A program made the position numbers and the translations under genes. Under the pieces are notes generated by a model that saw only the letters and a list, made by a program, of their open reading frames with translations, was not told where the DNA came from and searched no databases. Shown in pieces: positions 33,701-45,479 of a stretch of 64,000 bases of DNA. How positions within the stretch are numbered: position 1 is the stretch's first letter; the number at the start of each line of letters is the position of its first letter. The DNA lies in the NCBI RefSeq assembly GCF_950023065.1, contig NC_088681.1, positions 46,782,836-46,846,835 of the forward strand. Reading direction: 5' to 3'. The DNA is from Planococcus citri. Its lineage: Eukaryota; Arthropoda; Insecta; Hemiptera; Pseudococcidae.

Positions 33701-36640
33701 TCTCTTATGTTCTTTGGAATTTATCGATTACGACAAGCGATAAATATTCACTTTGTAGCGTGTTTGTGTATTTTACCACTTATAATACGAGTACGTACAT
33801 CTCGTACTCGTACTCGTAAGTCGTAGGTAGGTACTTATACCTCAGAGAAACGATGAAAATTCTCTCCGAGGTAGCATCTGAGCTAACTATCATATCAGAG
33901 GGGATTTCTCGCCAACGATGATTTATTGCGATGTTTCCACGTGTATATTTATATACGTATCTCAGTGACCAAGTTGTAATAAATCGCGAATTCAGACTCC
34001 CTGCAGGGTATCGCGAGAGAATATTACTACATCAAGTGTATACAGTGTACTCGAATGTTGCAAATATATATTACACTTTGTCGCGTTATTAATTTTCAAA
34101 TTACGTACTTTTTTCAAAAATATGTTCGTACATCGTCTGGAAGTATAGGTACATAACCTTACTTACAGTACATAATAGAACAAAACAATAGTAAACGATC
34201 TAACCCATTCGGTTTTACGTTATTAAATTTCGCGCAAAATGTTCACCAAAAGAGTGTTGAACGTATTAAATTTCGTAATTCAAAATTGAAAAATTTATTT
34301 TTGTGTGTTTTGAATAAAATGACCATTGCCTCCTTTGCTCTCGTCTTTCGTTAGAAGATCATTCAAAATTTGCAAGAAGTCTATTTTTTTCATGGTGGTT
34401 TTGTTTACCTATCAAGCTATCTTTTAATCAGCTTAATAATGCAGGGAACTGGAGCTTGAAGAGAATGTTCTGATATGATAGATACCAAAAAAAAAAAGAA
34501 GGAAAAAGAAAAAGGACGAACAGATTATATATAGACTGAAACAAGTGATAAAGATTACTCATTATCTTGAGCTATTTTCAACCTGTATTGTTCTGAATGT
34601 TTTAAGGACTCATGTCGAGGTGTGAAGTACCTTTAAAACCAACCCCCGATAGGATTCTTAGTAGCCCAGTCAGCCCTACATTGGTGTTCAATGAAACAAT
34701 TAAATTCGCCAGACCACACAATGCTTCGAAAAATCAATAGAGATAGATCAGGTCAAAGTCAACAGTTTGAATATACTTTTTTTTCTTCAAAATAATCTCA
34801 TCTTTTTTGAGTACTGAGAATCTGAAGCGATTGGTATCTGAGTGAAGTAGAATTTGATTGTTCTAAGTAAATGATCTATGACCTGATTCCATGGTCGAAA
34901 GTATCAGTCTATTTTGATTGCGAGTATTTTTCTCTCTTCGAAGCTGCCAATTGAGCAGAAAAACTTGATATAGGACTCCTATAGTAACACTAGAGAGGTA
35001 TGGCACCCCTCTAAAATCATTTCCAAGAGCATCGAGGAAACATACCTTTGCTCGAAGCAGTGTCTTGGAAAATTTTAATTTCCATTATACTGCTTCCCTT
35101 CGTCACACAAAAATACAATTTTCTCTGCTAAATTAATTTTCACCTGGGGATAATGTCGCGTTAAATACGCTTTATTTTCATTTATCTGCAAATCGCATCT
35201 CATTAGCATTATTAGTCATCGTAAGACGTGCAGAAATGAATCCCTGTACCCTGGCGAAGTTCCATTCAACTTTTTCAGTCTTCTTTGTCATCGTCATTAG
35301 GAGATAATATGTGCATATAAGGTGTATCTCTTCTGAACGTATGTGAAGGAAGTATGCAAATACACGTTACACTATACCTCGTTTATAATAATTTAATACC
35401 GTAAGAGTATAAGTAATTGATTTCATTACACGAGAACACGATTGCGCCTCGAGATGAAGGTACACAACACACAGACCAATTCCCAAGTTACCCGTTTTTT
35501 CTCTCTTATACCTCAACTAAATGCAAAACATCTTCAAACAAAGGGCAACGAAAAAGGATCCGGAGCTAGAACCCGTGTTAACAAATACAACACGAAAAAG
35601 GATAACTAGAGAAGAAGGGGGCGGTGGTGGTGGTGGCGGAAAAGTCAAACTTGGAAAACTCGGGTATATGTATTTAAAGATGGTAGCACGTATGGGATGT
35701 TATGATAAGGGAATTAGAAACCTGTGTATGTAGTTTATCGTCTTCGTCTGTGCACAATGTTGCGCCGTGAAGATATTTTCCTTTGCATGGAAACAATGGA
35801 TCGATTCCAGAGTTGACTGCTGAATACAAAGGTGAGGGTGAGGGTGTGGGTGTGTATGAACATGATGATAGTGATGGAGAAGCCTGGTAGAAAATGAAAA
35901 AAAATAACGCCGTAATCTTCAAGCCAGCACCATAGACGAGGCTGTCTTATGAAAAATTTTATATCGTTACATACACGAGCTTTGTGCTCGTATGCTGCTG
36001 TAAAAGCCACGAGATTAAAAAAATAAAAGCAAAGGAAAATATAACAAAAGGAATCGCATTATTGTACGATTTACAGTAGTATCAAAAAAGAAAAAAAAAG
36101 AATGGAGTAAATTAAACCAAGGTTATGCTTTTGCACTCCACTGAAGAAGTTTTGCTAGATGATGCATAAAAATGGTGAAAATTTTCAAACAGTGGAACAT
36201 CTTCTCTGTTGTAGTTCGGATCATTATACTTGAAATGAGTGTACAGGGTGTTCTGTGAATCATTTACCGAAGGGTGGTGATATGCAGAAGGAGATGTTGT
36301 ACTTTTTCAAACATAAGTATTTTCTTTAAAAATTAAAGAATTAAAGTTTAATATAGGGTGTTTAAAGAAGCTGCTTGTCCTCTTTTCTATATTTTTGTTC
36401 TGCTTTTTGCTGCTTGTGTTTTTCTATGCTGCGTTTGTTCTGTTTCACTATATGAAAATTATCAAAAAAATTGTCGCTGGCTTCCATTTTTTTTCATCAA
36501 AATGTGAAATTTTGGAAAATTTTGTAAATTTTAAATGAAGATGTAAATGAAATGAAAATTTTCTTTCATTGTTTTCTCTTTTAGAATTTTTATTCTCATT
36601 TTTTGGTGATTCCTTTTAGAAATAAAAAATTGTATGTATT
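33700..36640. other. Mostly unique sequence; no gene identified
   Basis: CpG- and ACGAGTAC-bearing to about 34,200, then AT-rich. A plus-strand frame at 35,521-35,733 contains a GGT/GGC microsatellite encoding eight glycines (35,617-35,640) preceded by a basic stretch; low complexity makes it doubtful. The terminus-like TACAGGGTGTTCTG is at 36,243. Confidence 0.35.
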
Positions 36641-38560
36641 TGAACAAAATTTGTCTCTAATAAAGTCCAACCTGAATCTTTCTCCTCCTTACGTCCTTTA
36701 GACATTGTTAAGAATTTCTTGCTAAAAGCATATTTTTTTGGCGAAATTTTCAAAAAAGTTTTTGCTTTTTTTTGCTAAAATTGACAAAAATTTTTGATTT
36801 TTTCCAAAATTTGTAAGTCTAAAAATGATTTTTATTTTTGCGACGAATAAAAAAAATGGCTGGTACCTTCCTCCCTTGAAAAGTTTGAAAATTTTCTGCT
36901 AAAAATTCTGATTTTTCCATAATTTCTAAAAAGTTTTGTATTTTCCTAAAATTGCAAAAATTTCAACACATTGATGTTGATTATAAAATTCCAACTTTTT
37001 TCCATTTTTCAAATCAAATTTTTAAAGTTTTGTTTCGAGTTCCTTTTTAAAATAAAAAAATGTTGACTTGAAAAATTACTTTTGACTCAACTACTTCCTC
37101 CTTCCATCATCCAATATTCCGCAAATCGAAACATTTGAATCTAGCTTCTTGCCAACATTTTCAAGAAGTTTTGATTTTTTGTAAAAGTTCAAAAAAAATT
37201 CGATATTTTTACCTAATTTAATTTCAGAATCTTTCATTTTTTTTCTGATCTCAGAAGTTATTCTCATTTCACTTTTTCTATAGTTTTCTTCGAAAATATA
37301 AGAATAATCGTAAATCAGTCTCGACCAAACCCCCTCTCTCCCTTCCTCCTTCCCAGCCAAATTAAAACGTCTGGAAAAATCTGCTGCTTGAAATCTTGTT
37401 TTTTTTTTCAAAATTTCCCAAAAGTTCTCGTTTTTTTTCCTTTTCAAAATAGTCAAAAAAGTTAATTTTTTCCAAAAATCGCTAAAATATTCCAACATTT
37501 TTTTCATTTTTTAAAAAATAATTTGCTTTTTTTTGTGAAAATACAAAAAAAATTGTCGAGTTGAATGAATTTTGACTCCACTCCTCCCTCTTGCCTTCCA
37601 AATTTGAACGTTCGAAAAAATGTCCTGCTCAAAGTTCTGCTTTTTGCCAAAATTTCCAAAAAGATTCGCTTTTTTCCAAAATTGTTAAAAAGTTTTGTTT
37701 TTTTGACGAATTTCCAACGTTTTATATTTTTTGAATCATCTCGTGTAATTTTTGCCTAATTTCTTTTTTTTAAAAAAAATTAATTGGATAAATTTTGACT
37801 CAACTCTTTTCTTCTTCCCTCTAGCTACGTTTGTTCAAATGCCTTGCTCAAAATTCTGTTTTTTTTATAAAAATTGCCAATTACCAAAACATTTTTTTGT
37901 CCAAAAAAATGTAAATTTTCAACGTTTTGCCATTTTTAAAATTAAACTATTTTTTTCTATTTTTTTTTTTGTTGTTGAAAATAAAGAATTGTTTAACTTG
38001 AATATAAATTCTGACATAACTCCCCTCTTCCCCCCTCCAAATTGATACGTCTGAAGAAATGTCCTGCTCAAATTCAGTTTTTTTTTTCATTAAAATTTCC
38101 AAAAAATTCTGCTTTTTACCAAAATCATCAAAAATTTTGATTTTTGGCCAACAAAATGTAAAATTTTTCTCTTTTTGTCATTTTTAAAATCAAATTTTAA
38201 ATTGTTGATTTTTTTTTTAGTTTCTTGTTTCTTTTGAAAATATGTATAGACGGTGAAATTTTGACTGAACTCCCCCCCCCCCTTCCTTGAATCAAGCATT
38301 TGGAAAAATCCCATGCTAAAAAAACTCATGTTTTGTGAATATATCCAAACAAATTTGCTGTTTTTCTCAACATTTGCAAAAAAAACTTTATTCAAGTTTA
38401 AAACTTTCTATTTTGGTTCATTTTTTATTTTTTTTTTTTGGTTTTTTGAAAAAAGAAATATTTTGAGCTGAAAAATGTTGACTGGAATTTCACGGTGATC
38501 TTTCTCCCTTCAAATTTGAAAATCTGAAAAATTGCCAAGATTATTAAAAGTTTGGATTTT
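36640..38560. repeat. Higher-order tandem repeat, period about 190-250 bp
   Basis: A landmark phrase (TTTTGACT(C/G)AACTCC, then a CTTCC/CCCTCC pyrimidine tract, then AAATTTGAA and a GAAAAAATG(T/C)CCTGCT-like tail) returns near 36,665, 36,855, 37,085, 37,325, 37,570, 37,797, 38,010, 38,263 and 38,478. Between landmarks each unit is filled with the 30-bp GCTTTTTTGCCAAAATT word, so two scales of repetition are nested. Units are strongly diverged. All frames here are repeat by-products. Confidence 0.7.
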
Positions 38561-38704
38561 CCCCCATTTTTTCAATTTTCATTTTGGTAAAAAAGTATGT
38601 ACATTATGACATCTTTTTTCCGCGTTACCAATTATTTTTATTGAAACGATCCAACTTTGAGAGCTTGTTATTATTAAACGGTTATATTGTTTACTCATTA
38701 GAAT

Positions 38705-39448
38705 AATTGAAACCACCTGCAGTAGACCTTTTGAATTAGTTTACAGAACGAATTTCGGCCTTGAAACTGCATTTGATGAAATTTTGTGGAAATTTCCGGT
38801 TTCAAAAATCCACTGGAGACTCCCAGGAATTTTCAAAAAGTCACTGGAGGCTCCAAAATGACTTAAACTCACTAGCAGTCGACTTGATAGTGTGTTTAAG
38901 TTGGAGTGCAGCGTGAATTTTTGATTTCCAACTTCATTTGATGACATTTCGCGGACATTTTGAAGTTACAAAAATCTGCTGGAGGCTCCAGAACTGCTCA
39001 AAACGGTTTTAAATCGTTTCCAATCGATTTAACTTAATGGATCGAAAATATGGTATATCCTAAATTTCAGTGAATTTGGTAAAATTTTGATTTTTTTTCT
39101 CATTTTTGGCTTAAATTTTATTTTCAAAAATTCATCAAAAATCGAAAAATGCAATTTAGCAATTGAAATTTTGGCCGATGATGAATTTTTACATGCTCTT
39201 TCGATCTAGCTTAGTTCAGTTCAATAAATTTCGTGCGAGTCTTATGTTGGAAATCAAAATCTGTGATTTTGGCTGAACGTTGATCAAGATGGCCGCCATT
39301 TTGTTAGTAAGGCCCATGTTTTTTTTTTGGCATGTTTGCTTTAGAATGTTCCTTAGGATATCTCCTGTAAGAAAAAAGCTGTCCCGAAGGATCTGATGTT
39401 GGAGGGGGGGGGGGGTGCAATTATTCCTATATTGTCATATGCCGGACA
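38705..39448. mobile_element. Single-arm copy of the CTGGAG-word foldback family
   Basis: Collinear with the right arm of the 1580-3643 element: GGAGGCTCCAGAACTGCTCA near 38,980, the same G homopolymer at about 39,404-39,414, and the terminus CATATGCCGGAC ending at 39,448. The left arm is missing and the arm has internal deletions. This is either a broken foldback or evidence for a single-arm ancestral unit. Confidence 0.8.
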
Positions 39449-41190
39449 GTAATGTAGGTATGTAAACTGTACACAATTGAAATTAATTTACTAAAGTACA
39501 CTTGAAACGCGATAAACGTTGGGGTACAGTTTGGTAAGAATGATATGGTCGTGTATTATCACTATACATATTGTAGTCGACTGATGGGTTTCAAAATGAA
39601 TCTCACTCGCTCGGTGCACGATTTATACCCATTTGGTACATACGAAATAATACGAACTAAAAGAACATCGAGTAAGGACAAATATTACATACATAAACGG
39701 TGATATAACTTTTACAAATATATGTATACGAATAGGCGAGCAATCACATCAAAGACATTTTATTCGGTGTACGCGATTTTAATGACTTCATGGACATCAT
39801 ACCTAGTTGATGTGTTATTCGTATCGTAAAATGGCTGGATGTAATAAAATATGTGCTAGTACCTTCCATAATAATAACGTGTACTTATTATTATTTTCAT
39901 CGAATGAAAATTAATCACATTGTTTCACACTCCGAGTACCAATAGACCTAGCTATTCGTATATGCAGGTATTTTTCACCCCAAGTCTATAAGCAGCCAAC
40001 AGCGCCAAGCTTTTTAAAAGTCGTTACCCGATGTTTACATATTTATCGATTCGTAATGAATGTGCGTGATGTTAGTATACAGGTATATTTCTCCCTTGTA
40101 CTTCTCCTCTCTTCGGTCACCCCCTTACTTGACTTTTCCTGTAAGCCCCTAGTACTTCATCGTTGTTTTAATGGCAATTCGGCATTAATCGATGTCGTGT
40201 GGAGGTATTTTTTTTTTGCTTTAAAGTTAGAACTGGGTTATTGGCTCGTTTTTTTTAGTTGATTATTTTGTTCTTATACTCGTATGTTGGCCAATAAAGA
40301 TGGGTGGAAATGAAGGGGTAAGGGAGCTTTCGAATTATACCAGAGTTTGATCTTCCATCGCTTCCACACTGATTTGATTAAGAAAAATTGCCACGAGAAG
40401 AGCTACGCTAACGCTAACATTGTGTGTATTAATTATTAGCAAAAAGTGATTTCGAAACAATACCGGCCACTGAACTGTTCCCGATAACCACAAATTCAAA
40501 GCACAGCACACACAGTCTTTCGTGATTCCGATATAATTATTATTGATAAATCGAAGAAATTTCACTCGACTTGGTCGTCGGTATCGTTAAAAATTAAACC
40601 ACGCCTGTTTTATTAAAAAGTACATTTGGTCGTAATTACAGGCTTTAATTCACGAAAATTCTTAACAGATTGCTTTTCTCCCCCCATTGCGATCTAGTTT
40701 TCTTCTCTATACTATACCTACTGCTAGATGTAGTATATGTATTAGCGTAGGAGGGGAGGCGGATTCATTAAAAAAAAAAAAAGTTGTACGTGTGTGTTTA
40801 CTTTGTCGGCGACGTTTTTATTTCAACATTCGTAGACCGAGTAACCGGAAGATGGTATTTAGTCTTAGATAATTTAAGGAAGGGCAACGAACTTCATGTA
40901 GGTATTTCAAGTTTTGCTCGCATTACGAGACATGTCAAGGTATAAAATTCTGCTCGAGGGGTTCTCATAATTTGCGCGGATGTGTGTGGTGTGTGGAAGT
41001 GGATTGCGGAGTGATTGGTGATTGGTTTTGTAATTTGTAAAAGTGCTCTTATCTCGTGTGGGATGAAAAGTGAGCGTGAGTTTGGAATTATATCGATTGA
41101 AGAAGTTTAGAACTATAATTAGGTCTTATGGGAAAATTGTTCAAAAAATAGGCAACATCGTGATAAGTACCTAATTTTTTCGTAAATTTT
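39449..41190. other. CpG-bearing unique block
   Basis: Not recognised as repeat. Frames at 40,056-40,262 plus, 40,335-40,565 minus and 40,687-40,872 plus are short and unrecognised. Composition suggests a regulatory or exon-bearing segment, without decisive signals. Confidence 0.3.
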
Positions 41191-41264
41191 CAAAAATTTA
41201 ATTTTTTCTTATACCTTGAAGGAAAAAATAGATTATGACACTGTTTTCCAAATGACTGGCTACA

Positions 41265-42010
41265 CTGCCTTTTGCCAAAATCCTCGAAGTTTCACGTACG
41301 AGTATTACCAAAAAGTCTATTTTTTTTGCTAAAAATTGTTGAATATTGTCGGTTTTTCGGTACAAAATTCCAAAAAGTCTCAATATTTTCCCAAAAATTA
41401 CCCAAAAACGTCGCTTTTTTGCTAGAAATTGCTGAAAAATCTCGCCCTTTCGCCGTAAATAGAAAGACTCGTTTTTTCGTCAAAAATTGCAAAAAAAAGC
41501 ATAATTTTTTCTCAATAATTCCCAAAAAGACCTGCGTTTTGCCAAAATTATCAGTCTTGATTTTTGTCATAAATTGAAAAAAATTCTTGCTTTCAATTAG
41601 GTATAAATGCCTGAATTTTTTTTTCTTGAAAATTACCTGAAAGTTTTGCTTTTTTACCAAAATAAAAAGTTGCTAATAGTTCCGCTTTTTTGTACAAAAA
41701 TTGCGAAAAAGTGTCATTTTTTTGCCAATACCTACTTGCCAAAAAATTTCACTTTTTTTTGCTAAAGTTGTCAAAAATTCTCGCTTTCGCCAATAATTGC
41801 CAAAAAGTCTCACTTTTTGCTAAAATTGTCAAAAATTGACAAAAATTCTCACTGATGAGCAAATTTGCTGAAAAAAAAATACTTTACTTACACACTTTTT
41901 TTCAAAAATCCTGAAAAGATTCATTTTTTGTAATTTTTAAAAGACTCACTTTTTTAAAAAGTTCTGAATACTCTCACTTTTTTCAAAAATTTTCCAAAAG
42001 TTTTTAGCTG
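41265..42010. repeat. Degenerate 30-35 bp GCCAAAAAGTCTCGCTTTTTT array
   Basis: About twenty loosely conserved units of TTGCCAAAAAGTCTCACTTT occur in a row, the most regular example of a word family also present at 830, 13,090, 14,490, 15,540 and 36,700. Frames of 100-122 codons on both strands (41,272-41,577 and 41,292-41,660) mirror each other because the word is nearly palindromic. Confidence 0.75.
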
Positions 42011-42054
42011 AAATTAATTTTTTATTTTTAATTTATGTTAAATTTTTTAAAATT

Positions 42055-42670
42055 CAAAGTGTCAAAAGTGGGAATAAAATCAAAATTTTAGATTTACCAA
42101 AAAAAACTGAAATTTGGTTTATATTCTATTTTTGACCTCCTGAGTCGATCGGTAATAGTGTGAAATCGTTTTGAAGTCTCCAGTGGATTTTCGAATTCTC
42201 CAGTTTTCGAAAAAACGATGTGAGTAAGTAAGATGAAAATGAAATTTAAAAACGATGCTTTTTAGTCGGGGAGCCCGCTTAAGGATCTATTGCACCCCCC
42301 CTCGATCCACTGGGATAACTTTTTTCTTAAAGGGGAAGAAGGAGTCCTAAGGAACATTTCTAGCCCTTGTACTCAAAAAAAAAGTGGCCCTACTTACAAA
42401 ACAGCGGTCATTTTGATTGACAGGTCAGCCGAAAATCGCAGATTTTGCGTTCCAACGGACTCGCACAAAATTTTTCAAACCGTACAAAAGTAGATCGAAA
42501 GATCAGTCAAAAATTTATCACATGTCAAAATTTCAAGTGCTAAAGTGCGTTTTTCGATTTTTGGTGAATTTTTAAAAATCAAATTCAGGCCAAAAATGAG
42601 GTAAAAAATCAAAATTCTACCAAATTGACCAAGAAAGCTGAAATTTGGGATATACCCTAATTTCGACATT
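42055..42670. mobile_element. Degraded CTGGAG-family foldback fragments
   Basis: About 42,262-42,670 is collinear with the left arm of 1580-3643 (ATTGCACCCCCC, then GATAACTTTTTTCTTAAAGG, then TGATTGACAGGTC). 42,055-42,200 is an interior piece in the same orientation placed out of order, so a rearrangement or deletion has occurred. Confidence 0.7.
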
Positions 42671-43300
42671 TTTCATTCTTGAAAATTTTTGTATAATCGT
42701 ACAATAGAATTCAAATCTGCCAGAGTGAAGCGAGAGCAAAAGCTTTCAAAAAATCGATAATTCGAAAAGTAAAGTAATTTATTCCAAATTTTAAAAAAGG
42801 CAGAAAAAATATCAGAAAGTATTTTTTTGAAAATTTTATAGGTGGGAAAATTTAGGTGATTCATTGATTCCACCCCCCCCCCCTTATCTGTCGTATTGTC
42901 AAAAAATTGACACAATTTTTCCCCTCAAGTTTTCAAAAGTTCGACATAATGTCAAAAAGTCAACAATTTTTAGTATATATAGGCTACTTGTCCTGAAGCA
43001 GTAGGTAATAAATGAAAAAAATTGGGTCTTTGATTTTTGTTCTGGAACTTCCCAACATCTCTCATCTTTTTTTCGATTATAAATGAATTTATGACATATA
43101 GAATAAGTAATAAATCAAAAAGGATGCTACTGTGAAAATTCCCCCCCCCCCCAATTGTCATTTTTGATAAACCACTCGCGTGAGCAGCAAACATTTTGCC
43201 ATTTTCGAACATACCTAATACATTTTAATCAAAATTTGGTGTCAGAGTTTGAAGTTATTGGTTAAAAAACCTAATATATTCGTTTCATTCGCAACGAGGC
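42671..43300. other. AT-rich spacer, no gene seen
   Basis: Two C runs (about 42,873-42,883 and 43,141-43,152) and low-complexity sequence. Confidence 0.45.
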
Positions 43301-44800
43301 AAATAAACGTGTATAGGGAACGAGAACCCCAAATTACTTGTCAAGCTCACTAAGCTTTCTAGAAAGTATATTCGCGACTTTGGTATCGTTATAAGAAGAA
43401 AAGGCAAACGGGGAAAAATTTAGTCCGCAAATACAACGTCGCTCGGCAGCCCGACATCTACACCGAGGAGGAAGCTGGGCGAAGCGGAGTAACACAGGGA
43501 ACCGAAAAGTCGTGGTAATCCTGTTAAATAAACTACCCGAGAAAAGTGGGAAATTGGGCTCGGCGACATATACGACATTTTGCGCGTGAAAAGAAATAAA
43601 AAGAAAGGAAAACAGACAAGAAGGGTGAAGCGAGAAAAAAAAACTAATCCGCGTAAAATTAAGAATCTCAGAGAGTGGCAATTTTTCGAACATAATTTTT
43701 CCATTAAAACGTCGTCTTGGCGTTTACACGACGCAGCAGCCGGCGATATTGGCTCAAGGGGCAGCACTGCGTTACGGGATGATGATGAAGGTTTCGTATG
43801 CGCCAGGAGGGCCAGGCCAAAAGGGGTAGGAAATTTAGCGGCCGCGACAAGACGGCGGCGTCGTGTCCAGCTATGCCCCCTTGCTTCAAACGAGCATTTA
43901 AAATGATAGGTCGATGTAAAAATGATACATGGGACAGGCATACTGTACACGTAGTACGTTGTACGTATAGTTTTCAACCCCTTGGAATATATACTTACGA
44001 AAAATTTATACGCTGGTCGTAAAAAAACGTATTATAAAAAGACGAACGCATAAATTAAATATGTGCAACTTTTAAAGGTGTTGTGTTTGCATAGTGTGTA
44101 GTTCGTCGCCTTCGCGTAGTCGTAGGCGCGATTTTCTTTTATAGCTGGTGCGAAATTAACACGAGTGAAAATTTTCTCTCGTCGGGAAGAAAATGAGGGT
44201 GTGGCAGAATAGACGAGCTCTTTTCAGTGTTCACTACACACACACACGCATCACATGGATAGAAATAAGTACACGAGACGATGAAAAGTTGCGTATATCC
44301 TTTGATTATTGCGAATAGTGCCCCGAAAACCCACACACTATTTACTCGTATAGATACTTTGCTCGTGTACCCGCCACCTACGCCTCGTTTGCGGTATTTT
44401 GACGCATTTAACGCGACCTTACCTAAATTCCTAAACACAAGTGTAGGTTTAAATCCCGCGCCGCGCCGCCGTCGACTGTTTTCAAAAGTCTACGGGGTTG
44501 TGCGTAGGATCAGCATATGTGTGCTCGCCAAGAGTTCGCTGTGTTTGTTTGGCTGCTACATGGTCCTACAATAGAAGAGTTGATATACGTAAACGTACGT
44601 ACAACTAACATAAAATACTATGTGTAGACTGTGTAGATCGTCCTTGATACAGTTTTGGAAATTACCTCCGCGTCGTCGGATTTGTGCGGAAAATAAACAT
44701 CAAAGTGGGCGCTCAGACTGATCGAAGGTTTACGTTGATCTAATTTCAGCTGATGATACACATTTTGTGAAAACTACGTGAAATATTTAAAAATAAGTAC
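43300..44800. promoter_or_regulatory. CpG-rich unique block, possible promoter region
   Basis: One of the most CpG-rich parts of the window (for example GCGGCCGCGACAAGACGGCG near 43,838). Long frames overlap on both strands (185 codons minus at 43,420-43,977; 108 codons plus at 43,580-43,906), which is expected in GC-richer DNA and is not evidence of coding. CA microsatellite near 44,236-44,248. No TATA box or initiator can be assigned confidently. Confidence 0.3.
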
Positions 44801-45479
44801 CTATCCATCCATCTGAGATATCAGGTCAAAAATCCTTTAGAATAACACTTCGCTATCGCATTTTATGGCATGGCATAAACACATAAGCAGGCAGGCATGC
44901 CGAATGGAGTGAAAAGGGGTAGAGGGAGCTGTCTCACCCCCTCCCCTTAGACAGAAAAATGTTGGTAAAAAGTTAAAAATTCTTTAAATAAATTGAGTGA
45001 GTTGGAAAAAGCTGGGAAACTTGGGAATAGTCGAGAATTTCTGCAAGTTGGAAAAACCAAAAAATTACCAAAAACCACGAGTTTTTACTTCTAGAATTAG
45101 ACATAGACATTTATTTATAAAGTGCTTACAACACAATAATATTTTGGTTTTAAAAGCATTTATACTATTTTTTGAAAAATTAAACTAGATGTAGTAATTT
45201 ATCATTTTTGATTAACTTAATAATATTATTAAAATTTAATTTATTAAATGAATTTGTTTAAATTATAAACTTTCAAAATCTTTCACCCTCACTTCGCTCT
45301 GGCCAGGTGATTTTTCTTTTCAATTCTCTGACCATAAGTTAGGTACTTTGAGAGTTTAAAAATTAACTTCCCACATCAAAAATAATGTTGTTTTTCTAAA
45401 AATTTCCCAAAAAAAGGTTTCTTTATTCCAGTCAAAACTGCCAGAAAATCCCTACTTTTGCTGAAATAGGTACCAAAAA

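Noticed and set aside
35521..35733. 70-codon frame with a polyglycine tract as a coding exon
   Set aside because: The glycine run is a GGT/GGC microsatellite and the rest is unrecognised, with no splice signals.
36640..38560. CRISPR array, because of regularly spaced repeats
   Set aside because: Units are diverged, spacers are themselves repetitive, the context is eukaryotic and no cas genes are present.
41272..41660. 101- and 122-codon frames on opposite strands
   Set aside because: They mirror each other because the 30-bp repeat word is almost self-complementary; no recognised protein.
43420..43977. 185-codon minus-strand frame, the longest in the window
   Set aside because: It overlaps long frames in the other strand and frames in a GC-richer tract, has no recognised domain, and has uneven low-complexity stretches. 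It is best explained by reduced stop frequency.
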